DNA of 11,826 bases from Francisellaceae bacterium (GTDB lineage: Bacteria > Pseudomonadota > Gammaproteobacteria > Berkiellales > Berkiellaceae): positions 1-11,826 of the forward strand of contig JAHFQG010000028.1 of assembly GCA_023266415.1 (NCBI GenBank), read 5' to 3'. Shown piece by piece: positions 1 to 6,907 of the stretch (positions within the stretch are counted from its first letter, which is position 1; each line of letters starts with the position of its first letter). The notes beneath the pieces were generated by a model, which searched no databases, was not told where the DNA came from, and was given only the letters and a program-made list of their open reading frames with translations. The translations under genes were made by a program, and so were the position numbers.

Positions 1-1
1 T

Positions 2-250
2 GAATTTTTTGCCGATTGTGGCGCGATTGAACGGGTTCATATCGCCACCGATCGTCAAACCAACCGCTCCAAAGGCTACGGATTTGTCACATTCGATACC
101 ACAGACGCAGCTAATAAAGCTGTCAAACTTAATGGTACGGAAATGAGCGGTAGAGCCCTTCGGGTTGACTTGGCTCGTGAAAATGATACCAGCGGCAGCG
201 GCGGTGGAGGCTACAGCGGCGGGCGCAGTGGCGGTGGCGATTATCGCTAG
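2..250 (+). CDS. RRM-type RNA-binding protein, 3' part only
   Basis: This is the C-terminal 82 residues of a small RNA-binding protein whose start lies upstream of the window. The reading frame begins at base 2 and stops at TAG 248-250. It contains the RNP-1 octamer KGYGFVTF of the RNA recognition motif, followed by the usual last helix and strand (TTDAANKAVKLNG, then GRALRVDLARE). The last ~18 residues are rich in Gly and Ser (SGSGGGGYSGG and similar) and end in DYR. Single-RRM proteins with Gly-rich tails are a known bacterial family, often cold- or stress-related; the target RNAs cannot be read from sequence. The missing N-terminus should carry RNP-2. The family call is secure, the biological role is not. 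Confidence 0.9.
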   Translation, partial: EFFADCGAIERVHIATDRQTNRSKGYGFVTFDTTDAANKAVKLNGTEMSGRALRVDLARENDTSGSGGGGYSGGRSGGGDYR

Positions 251-272
251 TCACGCATTGCCCTGACTCTGA

Positions 273-308
273 ACTTCTGATTCTTCCCAGTGGGGAAGGG
301 TCAGAAGT
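273..308 (+). terminator. Hairpin after the RRM gene, probable terminator
   Basis: Bases 273-288 and 293-308 form a 16-pair stem with an AGTG loop. The outer eight pairs (ACTTCTGA with TCAGAAGT) are perfect. The middle of the stem pairs TTC with GGG, using two U-G wobbles that work only in a plus-strand transcript. It lies 23 bases after the RRM stop. No real U tract follows, so it may terminate poorly, depend on Rho, or mainly protect the mRNA 3' end. Confidence 0.55.
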
Positions 309-330
309 GTCCTGTTGGTCTTAAAGGTCC

Positions 331-336
331 TATAAT
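331..336 (+). promoter_or_regulatory. Predicted -10 element for the terC operon
   Basis: A perfect TATAAT lies 30 bases before the terC start and is followed by an A-rich run, which would place the transcript start near 342-344. No good -35 hexamer is seen at 16-18 bases spacing; the bases there overlap the end of the preceding hairpin. The position between two genes and the perfect -10 support the call, and the absent -35 weakens it. Confidence 0.45.
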
Positions 337-366
337 AAAAAAAACATCCCTTTTCATTGAGAAAAT

Positions 367-1062
367 ATGGACTGGCTCATTCCTCTGATTACCTTAACCG
401 CCTTAGAAATCGTTTTGGGGCTGGATAACGTTATTTTCTTGTCAATACTAGTTAGTAGACTACCTAGTAAAAACCAGCAAAGCGCCCGACAACTGGGCTT
501 GTTTTTTGCCATGTTCACTCGTATCGCCCTCCTGTTATCCCTCGCTTGGGTCAGCCATTTAACAGCACCTTTCATTCGCTTATTTGATTATGCCCTAACA
601 GGGCGGCAACTGATTCTGGTTCTGGGCGGCCTATTCCTCATCGCAAAAAGTACCCACGAAATTCATCAGGCCTTTGAAAAAGCCATCGCCAATAAACTCA
701 AAAAACCCAGAACTTATAAAGCAGTCTTCTGGACCGTGGTCTTGCAAATCGCTATCCTCGATATCGTTTTTTCATTCGATTCTGTGATCACCGCCGTGGG
801 TATGGTTAACCAAATCTCCATCATGGTTTCTGCCATTGTTTTATCTGTGTTTGTGATGCTCTTCGCTGCCAAAACAGTGGGAAATTTTATTGAAAAATAC
901 CCAACTTTGAAAATGTTGGCCTTAAGCTTTCTAATACTCATTGGGGTGGCCCTCTTGGCCGATGGATTTGGCCTCCATATCCCCCGACAGTACCTTTATT
1001 TTGCCATGAGTTTCTCTGTGTTCGTCGAATTCTTAAATATCAAAATACGAGGCAAAAAATAA
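367..1062 (+). CDS. terC: TerC-family integral membrane protein
   Basis: This 231-residue protein has about seven hydrophobic segments. It carries the two acidic intramembrane motifs typical of the TerC family: LEIVLGLDN near the N-terminus (Glu14, Asp20) and LDIVFSFDS at about 131-139 (Asp132, Asp138). The repeated motif reflects the family's internal duplication. TerC proteins sit in the inner membrane. Characterised members (Alx in E. coli, MeeF/MeeY in Bacillus) move Mn2+ outward, and the Bacillus ones help load metal into secreted enzymes. Tellurite resistance, the origin of the name, is not implied here because no other ter genes are present. The ATG at 367 follows a modest GAGA site. 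The next gene, a secreted protease, begins 12 bases after the stop, so the two are probably co-transcribed. The substrate is inferred from the family only. Confidence 0.88.
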   Translation: MDWLIPLITLTALEIVLGLDNVIFLSILVSRLPSKNQQSARQLGLFFAMFTRIALLLSLAWVSHLTAPFIRLFDYALTGRQLILVLGGLFLIAKSTHEIHQAFEKAIANKLKKPRTYKAVFWTVVLQIAILDIVFSFDSVITAVGMVNQISIMVSAIVLSVFVMLFAAKTVGNFIEKYPTLKMLALSFLILIGVALLADGFGLHIPRQYLYFAMSFSVFVEFLNIKIRGKK

Positions 1063-1074
1063 CAAGGGTGAGTT

Positions 1075-3168
1075 GTGAAAAAACTGGCTGCGTGCGCCCT
1101 ATTGTTTTTCTGGCCCATATCCGCTTTATGCGCACTGGCCAGTACCTTCGAAACCCCAGAATACTGGGGAAGCGGCGGGCTAGATCTCATCCATGCCTCA
1201 GATGCCTACGCCAAAGGATATACGGGCGATAATGTGTTAGTCGCTGTGATGGATTCAGGCATTGCGGCCAACCATGAAAAATTTAAATACAAACTTTACC
1301 CTGGATATGATATAATCACCGGAAAATCAGTTCGTACCGACGACTCAGATGGCCATGGTACCCACGTTTCCGGCATTATCGCTGCCCAAAAAACGGGCAA
1401 GGGTATGCATGGGGTGGCTTATAATGCCGATTTGTTACCTATTCGTATATTAACCCACGAAGAAGATATCTCCTTCGATAGGCACCTCAATAATGCCATT
1501 CGACACAGCATTAAGAAAGGCGCTAGAATTAATAACAACAGCTGGGGTTATGTCAATTTTAGTGATGATGGTTTCACCTATTATAGCACCCCTCTCGGCG
1601 ACATTACCCGAGAAGACATTGAAAACGAATGTCCTCTACAAATAGCAGCTTTCCAAGAAGCCACCCTTATCCATGATCAGATTTTTGTATTTGCCGCTGG
1701 TAACCTCCAAAATACCACCCAATATCAAGAAAATCCAGGCATTATGGCCATGCTGCCTGCAGAATTTCCAGAATTTAAAGGCCGTTGGCTCGCCGTGGTG
1801 AATGTTGACCACGAAGGACTTATCCACGACGGATCCCACCATTGTGGAGAAGCCGCTGCTTGGTGCCTGGCTGCCCCTGGCGTGGACATTCTTTCTACCA
1901 TTCCCAATGGATATGCCCAATATACAGGAACGTCCATGGCAACGCCCCACGTTTCCGGCGGATTGGCCCTGCTGGCCGAAGCTTTTCCCAACTTGTCGGG
2001 CGAAAAATTGGTGCGACGCCTCCTCAAAACCGCCGATAAAACAGGCCATTTTTCGGATGCAAGTATCTATGGGCAAGGACTCCTTCAGCTCGATCAAGCC
2101 ACTAAACCCATTGGCCGTATCCGATACCCCAAATCTAACTTCGTAGAGGGTGACAGCGAGCCTTTTCAAGGCGTCATTCAAGATAGCCACCTCTTGTCTC
2201 TCTCGTCCCTATTCCATCAACGAACCGTGCTGGTATTAGATAGTTTTGATCTGGCTCCCTTCCAAACTTCCCTCGATACCCTATCCGAAAAACCTGTCTA
2301 TACATCGCCTCTGGCTCAATGGGCTACGCCCCACCATACCGGTTATGCCACCCAAGCTCTCCACACGCTCTCTGTTCATACGTCTGCCGAAACACTCAAC
2401 GCCCTCCATTGGTCTCACCAAAAAATACCTTTTTATTGGCACTATGAAGCAGAACCACGCCACACCCATTTCCAAGAAACATTTTTACCCTATGCCCCCG
2501 AAGGCCAATTTTCCCACACCGTGGGGTACCGGGCTGAAAATGTGCCCCTTACTTGGCAAGTGTCTCAAACCACCCTTTCCCAACCGCTCAACCCAGGGGC
2601 AACGGTGGCGTATCAACTCTTTTCTACCCAACCACGGAAAATTACCCTAAAAACCGGGGTGTTTCTGGAAAATAAACAATTATTTGGCCTCACCAGTAAT
2701 AACCCACTCCTCACCTTGTCCCAAACACCTACTTTCTGGCAAGGTTTCCAGATTCAAAAGACCAAAGAACATCTGTCCGGAACTTTTGATTTGCACTATG
2801 GTCAAAGTGCCGTCAAAACTGCCCCTAACAGTACCCTCCAATTTCCTAAAACCCTCCACAGCTACGCTTGGCAAGCAACCCTTCAACAAGACTCCGGTAA
2901 GCACCAATGGCGCTTATGGATGCAAAAACCCATTACTTTTATAGCCCTACCTGTCCGAGCCTTTTGGCCCGTCAGCGTCAATGCCGATGGCAGTGTGAAT
3001 ATTGAAGTGGAAGATCGCTTATTAGTGGTGCCTCACCCTCCCCAGTGGTTTGGCGCCTCTCACACCTATACTTGGACCAAAGCCCTCTCTACCCACCTAC
3101 AAGGCGAGAAACAATGGGGGACCCATATGGGATATTGGGTGGGGGTTAAAACACGGTATACCTTTTAA
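1075..3168 (+). CDS. Subtilisin-like (S8) protease with C-terminal barrel, probable autotransporter
   Basis: This 697-residue protein starts at GTG, just after an AAGGGTGAG ribosome site. Residues 1 to about 21 form a signal peptide (two Lys, hydrophobic core, Ala-rich end). Residues ~30-345 are a subtilase domain with the full catalytic set: Asp60 (VAVMDSG), His94 (DGHGTHVSG), the oxyanion Asn210 (FAAGN) and Ser287 (GTSMATPH). Two Cys in HHCGEAAAWC could form a disulfide. The remaining ~350 residues have no enzyme motif, are rich in aromatic and polar residues in alternating strands, and end in GVKTRYTF. A terminal Phe is the usual recognition signal of outer-membrane beta-barrels. I therefore infer a type Va autotransporter of the NalP/SphB1 kind that exposes or releases a protease. 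The passenger is short compared with many such proteins. The protease call is firm; the barrel is inferred from composition and the C-terminus. Confidence 0.88.
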   Translation: MKKLAACALLFFWPISALCALASTFETPEYWGSGGLDLIHASDAYAKGYTGDNVLVAVMDSGIAANHEKFKYKLYPGYDIITGKSVRTDDSDGHGTHVSGIIAAQKTGKGMHGVAYNADLLPIRILTHEEDISFDRHLNNAIRHSIKKGARINNNSWGYVNFSDDGFTYYSTPLGDITREDIENECPLQIAAFQEATLIHDQIFVFAAGNLQNTTQYQENPGIMAMLPAEFPEFKGRWLAVVNVDHEGLIHDGSHHCGEAAAWCLAAPGVDILSTIPNGYAQYTGTSMATPHVSGGLALLAEAFPNLSGEKLVRRLLKTADKTGHFSDASIYGQGLLQLDQATKPIGRIRYPKSNFVEGDSEPFQGVIQDSHLLSLSSLFHQRTVLVLDSFDLAPFQTSLDTLSEKPVYTSPLAQWATPHHTGYATQALHTLSVHTSAETLNALHWSHQKIPFYWHYEAEPRHTHFQETFLPYAPEGQFSHTVGYRAENVPLTWQVSQTTLSQPLNPGATVAYQLFSTQPRKITLKTGVFLENKQLFGLTSNNPLLTLSQTPTFWQGFQIQKTKEHLSGTFDLHYGQSAVKTAPNSTLQFPKTLHSYAWQATLQQDSGKHQWRLWMQKPITFIALPVRAFWPVSVNADGSVNIEVEDRLLVVPHPPQWFGASHTYTWTKALSTHLQGEKQWGTHMGYWVGVKTRYTF

Positions 3169-3177
3169 CAACAAACG

Positions 3178-3567
3178 TCATTGTGGTTGTGTGCTCCAAT
3201 GTCCCTCTGGAGTTCCATCTTCGTCAGCGGCATTCGGGTTATAAGTGGCCGGAGGTTCTTGCTTGTTCGCATTCCAAGAAGCGTCTGGCATAGAACTAAA
3301 ATAAGGTAGCAATAAGAGACCTATCCCCAATAACATCATAAAGACCGGGGTGAACAAAGGTGTCAGCTTAGGGCTTTGTAAATGGATGCGAAATTGCATA
3401 ATAGAACCAAGACACAACGACGCTCCCACGACATAAGAGGCCCAATGCATTAACATCGTAAGAGAGGATACCGGTTGATACAAGTTGTTAGCAGCATCAC
3501 TAATTGAGGCATCGGCTAATACGAGGGAAGGGAGTAATAATAAGGGGAACAAGACTCGGGATATCAT
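3178..3567 (-). CDS. IcmD/DotP-like small membrane protein (type IVB secretion family)
   Basis: This 129-residue protein has a signal-like N-terminus (~1-18, ending LVLA), two membrane segments (~36-58 and ~72-90) and a polar, Pro/Asn-rich tail. The core matches what I recall of IcmD/DotP from Legionella: SSLTMLMHWASYVVG, then a Gly/Ile segment, a basic FRIH, a Pro-x-x-x-P spacing with TP, and a second helix ending LLLLP. IcmD is an inner-membrane component of the Dot/Icm system and is about 132 residues long, so the length also fits. IcmC/DotE is a related alternative. The gene stands apart from other icm/dot genes in this window. It converges on the protease gene with only 9 bases between stops. 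Its ATG follows GGAG at 8 bases (minus strand). The family resemblance is from memory, not alignment. Confidence 0.65.
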   Translation of the reverse strand: MISRVLFPLLLLPSLVLADASISDAANNLYQPVSSLTMLMHWASYVVGASLCLGSIMQFRIHLQSPKLTPLFTPVFMMLLGIGLLLLPYFSSMPDASWNANKQEPPATYNPNAADEDGTPEGHWSTQPQ

Positions 3568-3668
3568 GAAAGTTTCTCCAGCTCAATGTATAGACAGAGA
3601 TTGGGCGGCTAATAGCCTTCAACACGCATATTCACACGAAAAACAAAACTCTATAGGATTAAGTGTAA

Positions 3669-4376
3669 ATGAAAATGACGATTTTAGGATACCTTTTCAT
3701 CGGATTTTTGCTCCCTACCTCCCTGTTGGCATCTGAAAACGCCTATCGACAGGCCAAACAGCAGGCTTTGGTCATTTATCAGGCCAATCCGAAAACCTTC
3801 TATTGTGAACGGTCTTTCGATAAAGCTGGCCGTTTAAAAGGCGTGGAAGGTGAATTTTTAAAAGAAGGAGCTGCCAAAATTCAGTGGGAACACATCATGC
3901 CGGCCAAACAATTTGGTGGTCATTTGGCCTGCTGGCAGCGGACCTTGTGTCGCGACCGACACGGCAATCCCTTTAAAGGACGAAAATGCTGTCAGTTAAC
4001 AAACCCATCCTTTCAAACCATGGAAGCTGATTTACATAATCTGGTCCCCATCTTACCCAAATTAAACCATCTGCGCTCTCACTACGCCTTCCAAGAAAAA
4101 CCCTCCGGCCAACAACCAATGGCCAGCTGTCCTTTTTTTGTGGATAAAAAACGCCATACCGTATCAGTCGATCCCAAATGGCGTGGGTTTATCGCCCGAG
4201 CTTACCTTTATATGCATGCTACCTATGGCATTCCCCTTTCAAAAGAAGAACAGGTACAATATGAACGATGGCATCGAGAAAATCCACCCGATGCGTGGGA
4301 AATCAAACGACATGCCCTCATCACCTCGAGGCAAAAAACCATTAACCCTTATATAGCAGGATATTTATGGAACTAA
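3669..4376 (+). CDS. endA: Endonuclease I (EndA/Dns/Vvn family), exported
   Basis: This 235-residue exported nuclease cuts double-stranded DNA, and often RNA, with little sequence preference in the periplasm or medium. A signal peptide covers ~1-22 (MKMTILGYLF..LLAS). The family core is clear: FYCERSFD, then IQWEHIMPAKQFGG with the catalytic Glu74-His75, ACW, and MEADLHNLVP with Asn124. These correspond to Glu79, His80 and Asn127 of Vibrio vulnificus Vvn, which coordinate Mg2+ and activate water. Several Cys (in FYCER, ACW, LCRD, KCCQL, SCPF) suit the disulfide-rich family fold. Two ATGs lie six bases apart (3669 and 3675); I take the first. Length is usual for the family. The 3' end overlaps uppP by 10 bases. 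It may serve nutrient scavenging, limit DNA uptake or degrade extracellular traps; the sequence does not decide. Confidence 0.92.
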   Translation: MKMTILGYLFIGFLLPTSLLASENAYRQAKQQALVIYQANPKTFYCERSFDKAGRLKGVEGEFLKEGAAKIQWEHIMPAKQFGGHLACWQRTLCRDRHGNPFKGRKCCQLTNPSFQTMEADLHNLVPILPKLNHLRSHYAFQEKPSGQQPMASCPFFVDKKRHTVSVDPKWRGFIARAYLYMHATYGIPLSKEEQVQYERWHRENPPDAWEIKRHALITSRQKTINPYIAGYLWN

Positions 4377-5131
4377 CTCAATCCGTTGTACTCGCTCTGG
4401 TGCAAGGCCTCACTGAATTTCTGCCCGTCTCCAGTTCGGCGCATCTTATTTTGGTGCCATTTTTTGCCCATTGGCCAGATCAAGGTCTGGTATTTGATAT
4501 TTTGTTGCACCTGGGTACCCTTCTGGCAGTGATTTTATATTTTCGACGAGATATTCTCCAAATGATATCCCAAAAGACCCCTCTCTTATGGCAATTAATG
4601 GTGGCGACCATCCCCATTTGTGTGGTGGGATTTTTTTTACCAGGGGCGATTGCTCAACATTTGCGTAGCCCTTGGATCATTGCCATCGCTTCTATTTTCT
4701 TTGGATTACTTTTGTGGCGCGGAGACAAAAGCTGGCACAATCGCCACACTTTAACCCATATTACCTACAAGCAAGCATGGATGATTGGGATATGGCAAGC
4801 CTTGGCCATTATTCCCGGTACCTCGCGATCTGGCATTACGATGACAGGAGCTCGTTGGTTGGGGTTTGATCGCGTGAGTGCTACCCGTTTCTCGTTTTTA
4901 TTGTCCATTCCCACCATCAGTTTGGCGGTACTCAGTACGTTCAAAGACGGGTTTCCCAAGCAAGAAGGCTTGGATTGGCCTATTATGGGCGTAGGGCTTT
5001 TGGTGTCTTTTACCACCGCCTATGCCTGTATTCATATATTTATGCAGTGGGTGAACCGTATTGGGTTCTTGCCATTTATGATTTATCGAGTGTTGTTGGG
5101 GATGGCAATACTTTGTTTGATGGTTTACTAA
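4367..5131 (+). CDS. uppP: Undecaprenyl-diphosphate phosphatase UppP (BacA)
   Basis: This 254-residue polytopic inner-membrane enzyme removes one phosphate from undecaprenyl diphosphate. That recycles the lipid carrier for peptidoglycan and other envelope glycans, and overproduction in other species gives bacitracin resistance. Both catalytic motifs are present. The first is (E/Q)xxxE as Gln13-Glu17 in VQGLTEFLPVSSSAHL, with His26 matching His30 of E. coli. The second is PGTSRSGIT at 150-158, with Arg154 matching Arg174. Gln in place of the first Glu is a known family variant. Length is near the E. coli 273 residues, slightly short. The start lies inside the end of endA (ATGGAACTAA), preceded by AGGA at six bases, so translation is probably coupled. 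It converges on bepA with 19 bases between stops. Confidence 0.96.
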   Translation: MELTQSVVLALVQGLTEFLPVSSSAHLILVPFFAHWPDQGLVFDILLHLGTLLAVILYFRRDILQMISQKTPLLWQLMVATIPICVVGFFLPGAIAQHLRSPWIIAIASIFFGLLLWRGDKSWHNRHTLTHITYKQAWMIGIWQALAIIPGTSRSGITMTGARWLGFDRVSATRFSFLLSIPTISLAVLSTFKDGFPKQEGLDWPIMGVGLLVSFTTAYACIHIFMQWVNRIGFLPFMIYRVLLGMAILCLMVY

Positions 5132-5150
5132 AATCAAGACAGGGTATCTC

Positions 5151-6608
5151 TTACAAAGTCTTTAACGGCCGTCCTTCTACTTCCTCAATCAAACGCTTAA
5201 TGTCTTCGGTTTGTGCATCAATTTGTAGCGCTACTTTTGAATTTTTAGACACTTTTTGCTTGGCAGAGTTTAATTGGTGTAAGGCGCCTCGGTTGTCTCC
5301 GACGGACATCAAATAACGGGCTTGCGTTAAGTGCATTTGGGTATTATCAGGTAAAATGGAATAGGCCTTAGATAACATTTCTAAGGTTTCAGGTGTTTCG
5401 CCATAGCGTAATTGATATTGTCGCAACGATTGAATGGCTGTTTTGGCTTTTTTCTGATTCAATAACCATTCATTATATTGTAATATCAGCGCCAAATCCG
5501 ATGGATGTCGGGTGCGCACTCGACTTAGAAATCTAAAGGCTTGGGAGGTTTGACCTGCATCATACAAACTTTGAGCATAAGCCGCTTGTATGAGTAGCTC
5601 TTGGGGTAACTGATTTTTTAATTTTTCTAAAAATGAGAGCGCAATTTTCGGTGCTCCCCATTTTAATTCTGAAACGCTGCGTCCATACTCCGCAGCAATA
5701 TATTCTGGCCCAACCGGATTTTTTTTGCGCATGTGGTTAAAATACGTGGCGGCTTCTTGTCGGTCAGAAAAATTTTCGGCTCGGATTTTGGCTTGTATCA
5801 GTAAGAAAGTTAAATTGGATGGGGAGGGCTGTAAAGGCCATTGATTGGCTCTGGCGCGACTGTCTGCAATCCGAGCGGTGGTCAGCGGGTGGGTTTGCAG
5901 ATATTCTGGCATTTGCTGTCCATAATATTGGGTTTTTTTCCATAATTTCTCAAAAAAACGGGGCATGGCATCGGGATCAAACCCAGCTTCATGTAACAGC
6001 TGAATACCAATGCGGTCGGCCTCTTTTTCATTATCCCGTGAAAAATTGAGCATCGACTGTTGCTGATTGGCCATAGTGGCCATTAACGCCCCTGAACCAG
6101 CGTCCATATTTTGGGTGGCCAAAATGATGGAAGCAATAGCGCCCGCAATGGTCGATAATTGCACTTGTTCGGCATGGGCATAGAGACGGGAAATATGGTG
6201 TTGACTTACGTGGGCGGATTCGTGAGCAAGTACGGAAGCTAACTCATCTTCGTCCTGTGCTGCCAAAATTAACCCCGTATTCACACCAATAAACCCCCCG
6301 GGCAACGCAAAAGCATTGATAGACATATCGTTGACCGCAAAAAAATAAAAGGGGAATTGACTGTCAGTATTCTGGGCGGTGAGTCGATTGCCCAACGATT
6401 GCAAATAATTTTGAACGGCCCGATCGGGTAAAATGTCCAGATTTTGCCGAATTTGGTGCATAATGGTTTCACCCAAACGGCGTTCTTGTCGGGCGGTGAG
6501 CACAGCTTCGCTGGGATCGCCCAAATCGGGTAGAGCAGTGGTTTGTTCACTTGAAACTTGGAATGTTAACAAACACAAAAATAAGCCGAAGTACCAAGAA
6601 CGTTTCAT
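5151..6608 (-). CDS. bepA: BepA/YfgC-like periplasmic M48 metalloprotease with TPR repeats
   Basis: This 485-residue periplasmic zinc protease/chaperone oversees outer-membrane protein assembly. E. coli BepA helps mature LptD and degrades stalled LptD and BamA. A signal peptide spans ~1-20. The M48 domain (~30-260) shows the zinc site HESAH at 129-133, the third ligand Glu194 in NEKEAD, and His240 in THPLTTAR. The last equals the regulatory His246 that switches off E. coli BepA. The Ala/Gly/Met-rich stretch at ~150-188 corresponds to the membrane-contacting loop. From ~265 to the end, helical pairs fit the tetratricopeptide domain that binds the Bam and Lpt machines. The length equals E. coli BepA (487). 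The gene is divergent from the tusA-like/perM pair, an order known from other gammaproteobacteria such as Pseudomonas. All catalytic residues are present. Confidence 0.95.
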   Translation of the reverse strand: MKRSWYFGLFLCLLTFQVSSEQTTALPDLGDPSEAVLTARQERRLGETIMHQIRQNLDILPDRAVQNYLQSLGNRLTAQNTDSQFPFYFFAVNDMSINAFALPGGFIGVNTGLILAAQDEDELASVLAHESAHVSQHHISRLYAHAEQVQLSTIAGAIASIILATQNMDAGSGALMATMANQQQSMLNFSRDNEKEADRIGIQLLHEAGFDPDAMPRFFEKLWKKTQYYGQQMPEYLQTHPLTTARIADSRARANQWPLQPSPSNLTFLLIQAKIRAENFSDRQEAATYFNHMRKKNPVGPEYIAAEYGRSVSELKWGAPKIALSFLEKLKNQLPQELLIQAAYAQSLYDAGQTSQAFRFLSRVRTRHPSDLALILQYNEWLLNQKKAKTAIQSLRQYQLRYGETPETLEMLSKAYSILPDNTQMHLTQARYLMSVGDNRGALHQLNSAKQKVSKNSKVALQIDAQTEDIKRLIEEVEGRPLKTL

Positions 6609-6667
6609 GCGAAACCTACAAAAGCGGCAAGGTGTCCTTTAAGAATAACATACAAAGAGGGTATACT

Positions 6668-6907
6668 ATGAAAAGCGACTGTTTTTTAGATTGTGCGGGG
6701 CTTGCCTGTCCTTTACCGATTTTGAAGGCTAAAAAGGCCTTACAAATCTTAAAACCAGGTCAAATACTGACAGTGGTGGCAACGGATGAAGGGGCAGAGG
6801 CCGATTTTAAAGCGTTTTGCTTACAAACGGGGCATATTTTGAAAAAAATAGATCATGAGGCACATCAATGGATGATTTGGATCCAACATCGAGAGGAAAC
6901 GTTATGA
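6668..6907 (+). CDS. TusA/SirA-family sulfur-carrier-like protein
   Basis: This is a 79-residue cytoplasmic protein of the TusA fold. It begins LDCAGLACPLPILKAKKAL, which holds the invariant Cys-Pro-x-Pro with Cys14, the residue that carries persulfide sulfur in TusA relatives. I chose ATG 6668 because AGAGG lies seven bases upstream and the family motif begins eight residues in; the frame is open further upstream but that part overlaps bepA antisense. TusA itself serves tRNA thiolation, while the paralogue next to bepA in Pseudomonas aeruginosa (PA1006) affects molybdenum cofactor enzymes. The location next to bepA and perM suggests this is the PA1006-type paralogue rather than true TusA. 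An extra Cys5 and Cys9 flank the motif. The stop overlaps the perM start (ATGA), so the two are probably translated together. Confidence 0.9.
   Translation: MKSDCFLDCAGLACPLPILKAKKALQILKPGQILTVVATDEGAEADFKAFCLQTGHILKKIDHEAHQWMIWIQHREETL

Noticed and set aside
1636..2190. Long minus-strand open frame within the protease gene.
   Set aside because: It is a mirror of the subtilase coding frame; the plus strand carries the catalytic motifs, and the minus product shows no family features.
3631..3657. TTCACA and TATAGG as a promoter for endA.
   Set aside because: The spacing is only 15 bases and the transcript would start a few bases before the ATG, cutting off the ribosome site.
3485..3736. Open frame on the plus strand across the IcmD-like and endA starts.
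   Set aside because: It is antisense to the IcmD-like gene, runs out of frame through the endA signal peptide, and has no recognisable motif.
6662..6667. TATACT just before the tusA-like start as a -10 element.
   Set aside because: It lies between the AGAGG ribosome site and the ATG, so transcription from it would remove the ribosome site.
6868..6903. Earlier ATG (6868) as the perM start.
   Set aside because: It lies well inside the tusA-like gene with no ribosome site. ATG 6904 has GAGAGGAAA before it and the common ATGA overlap.
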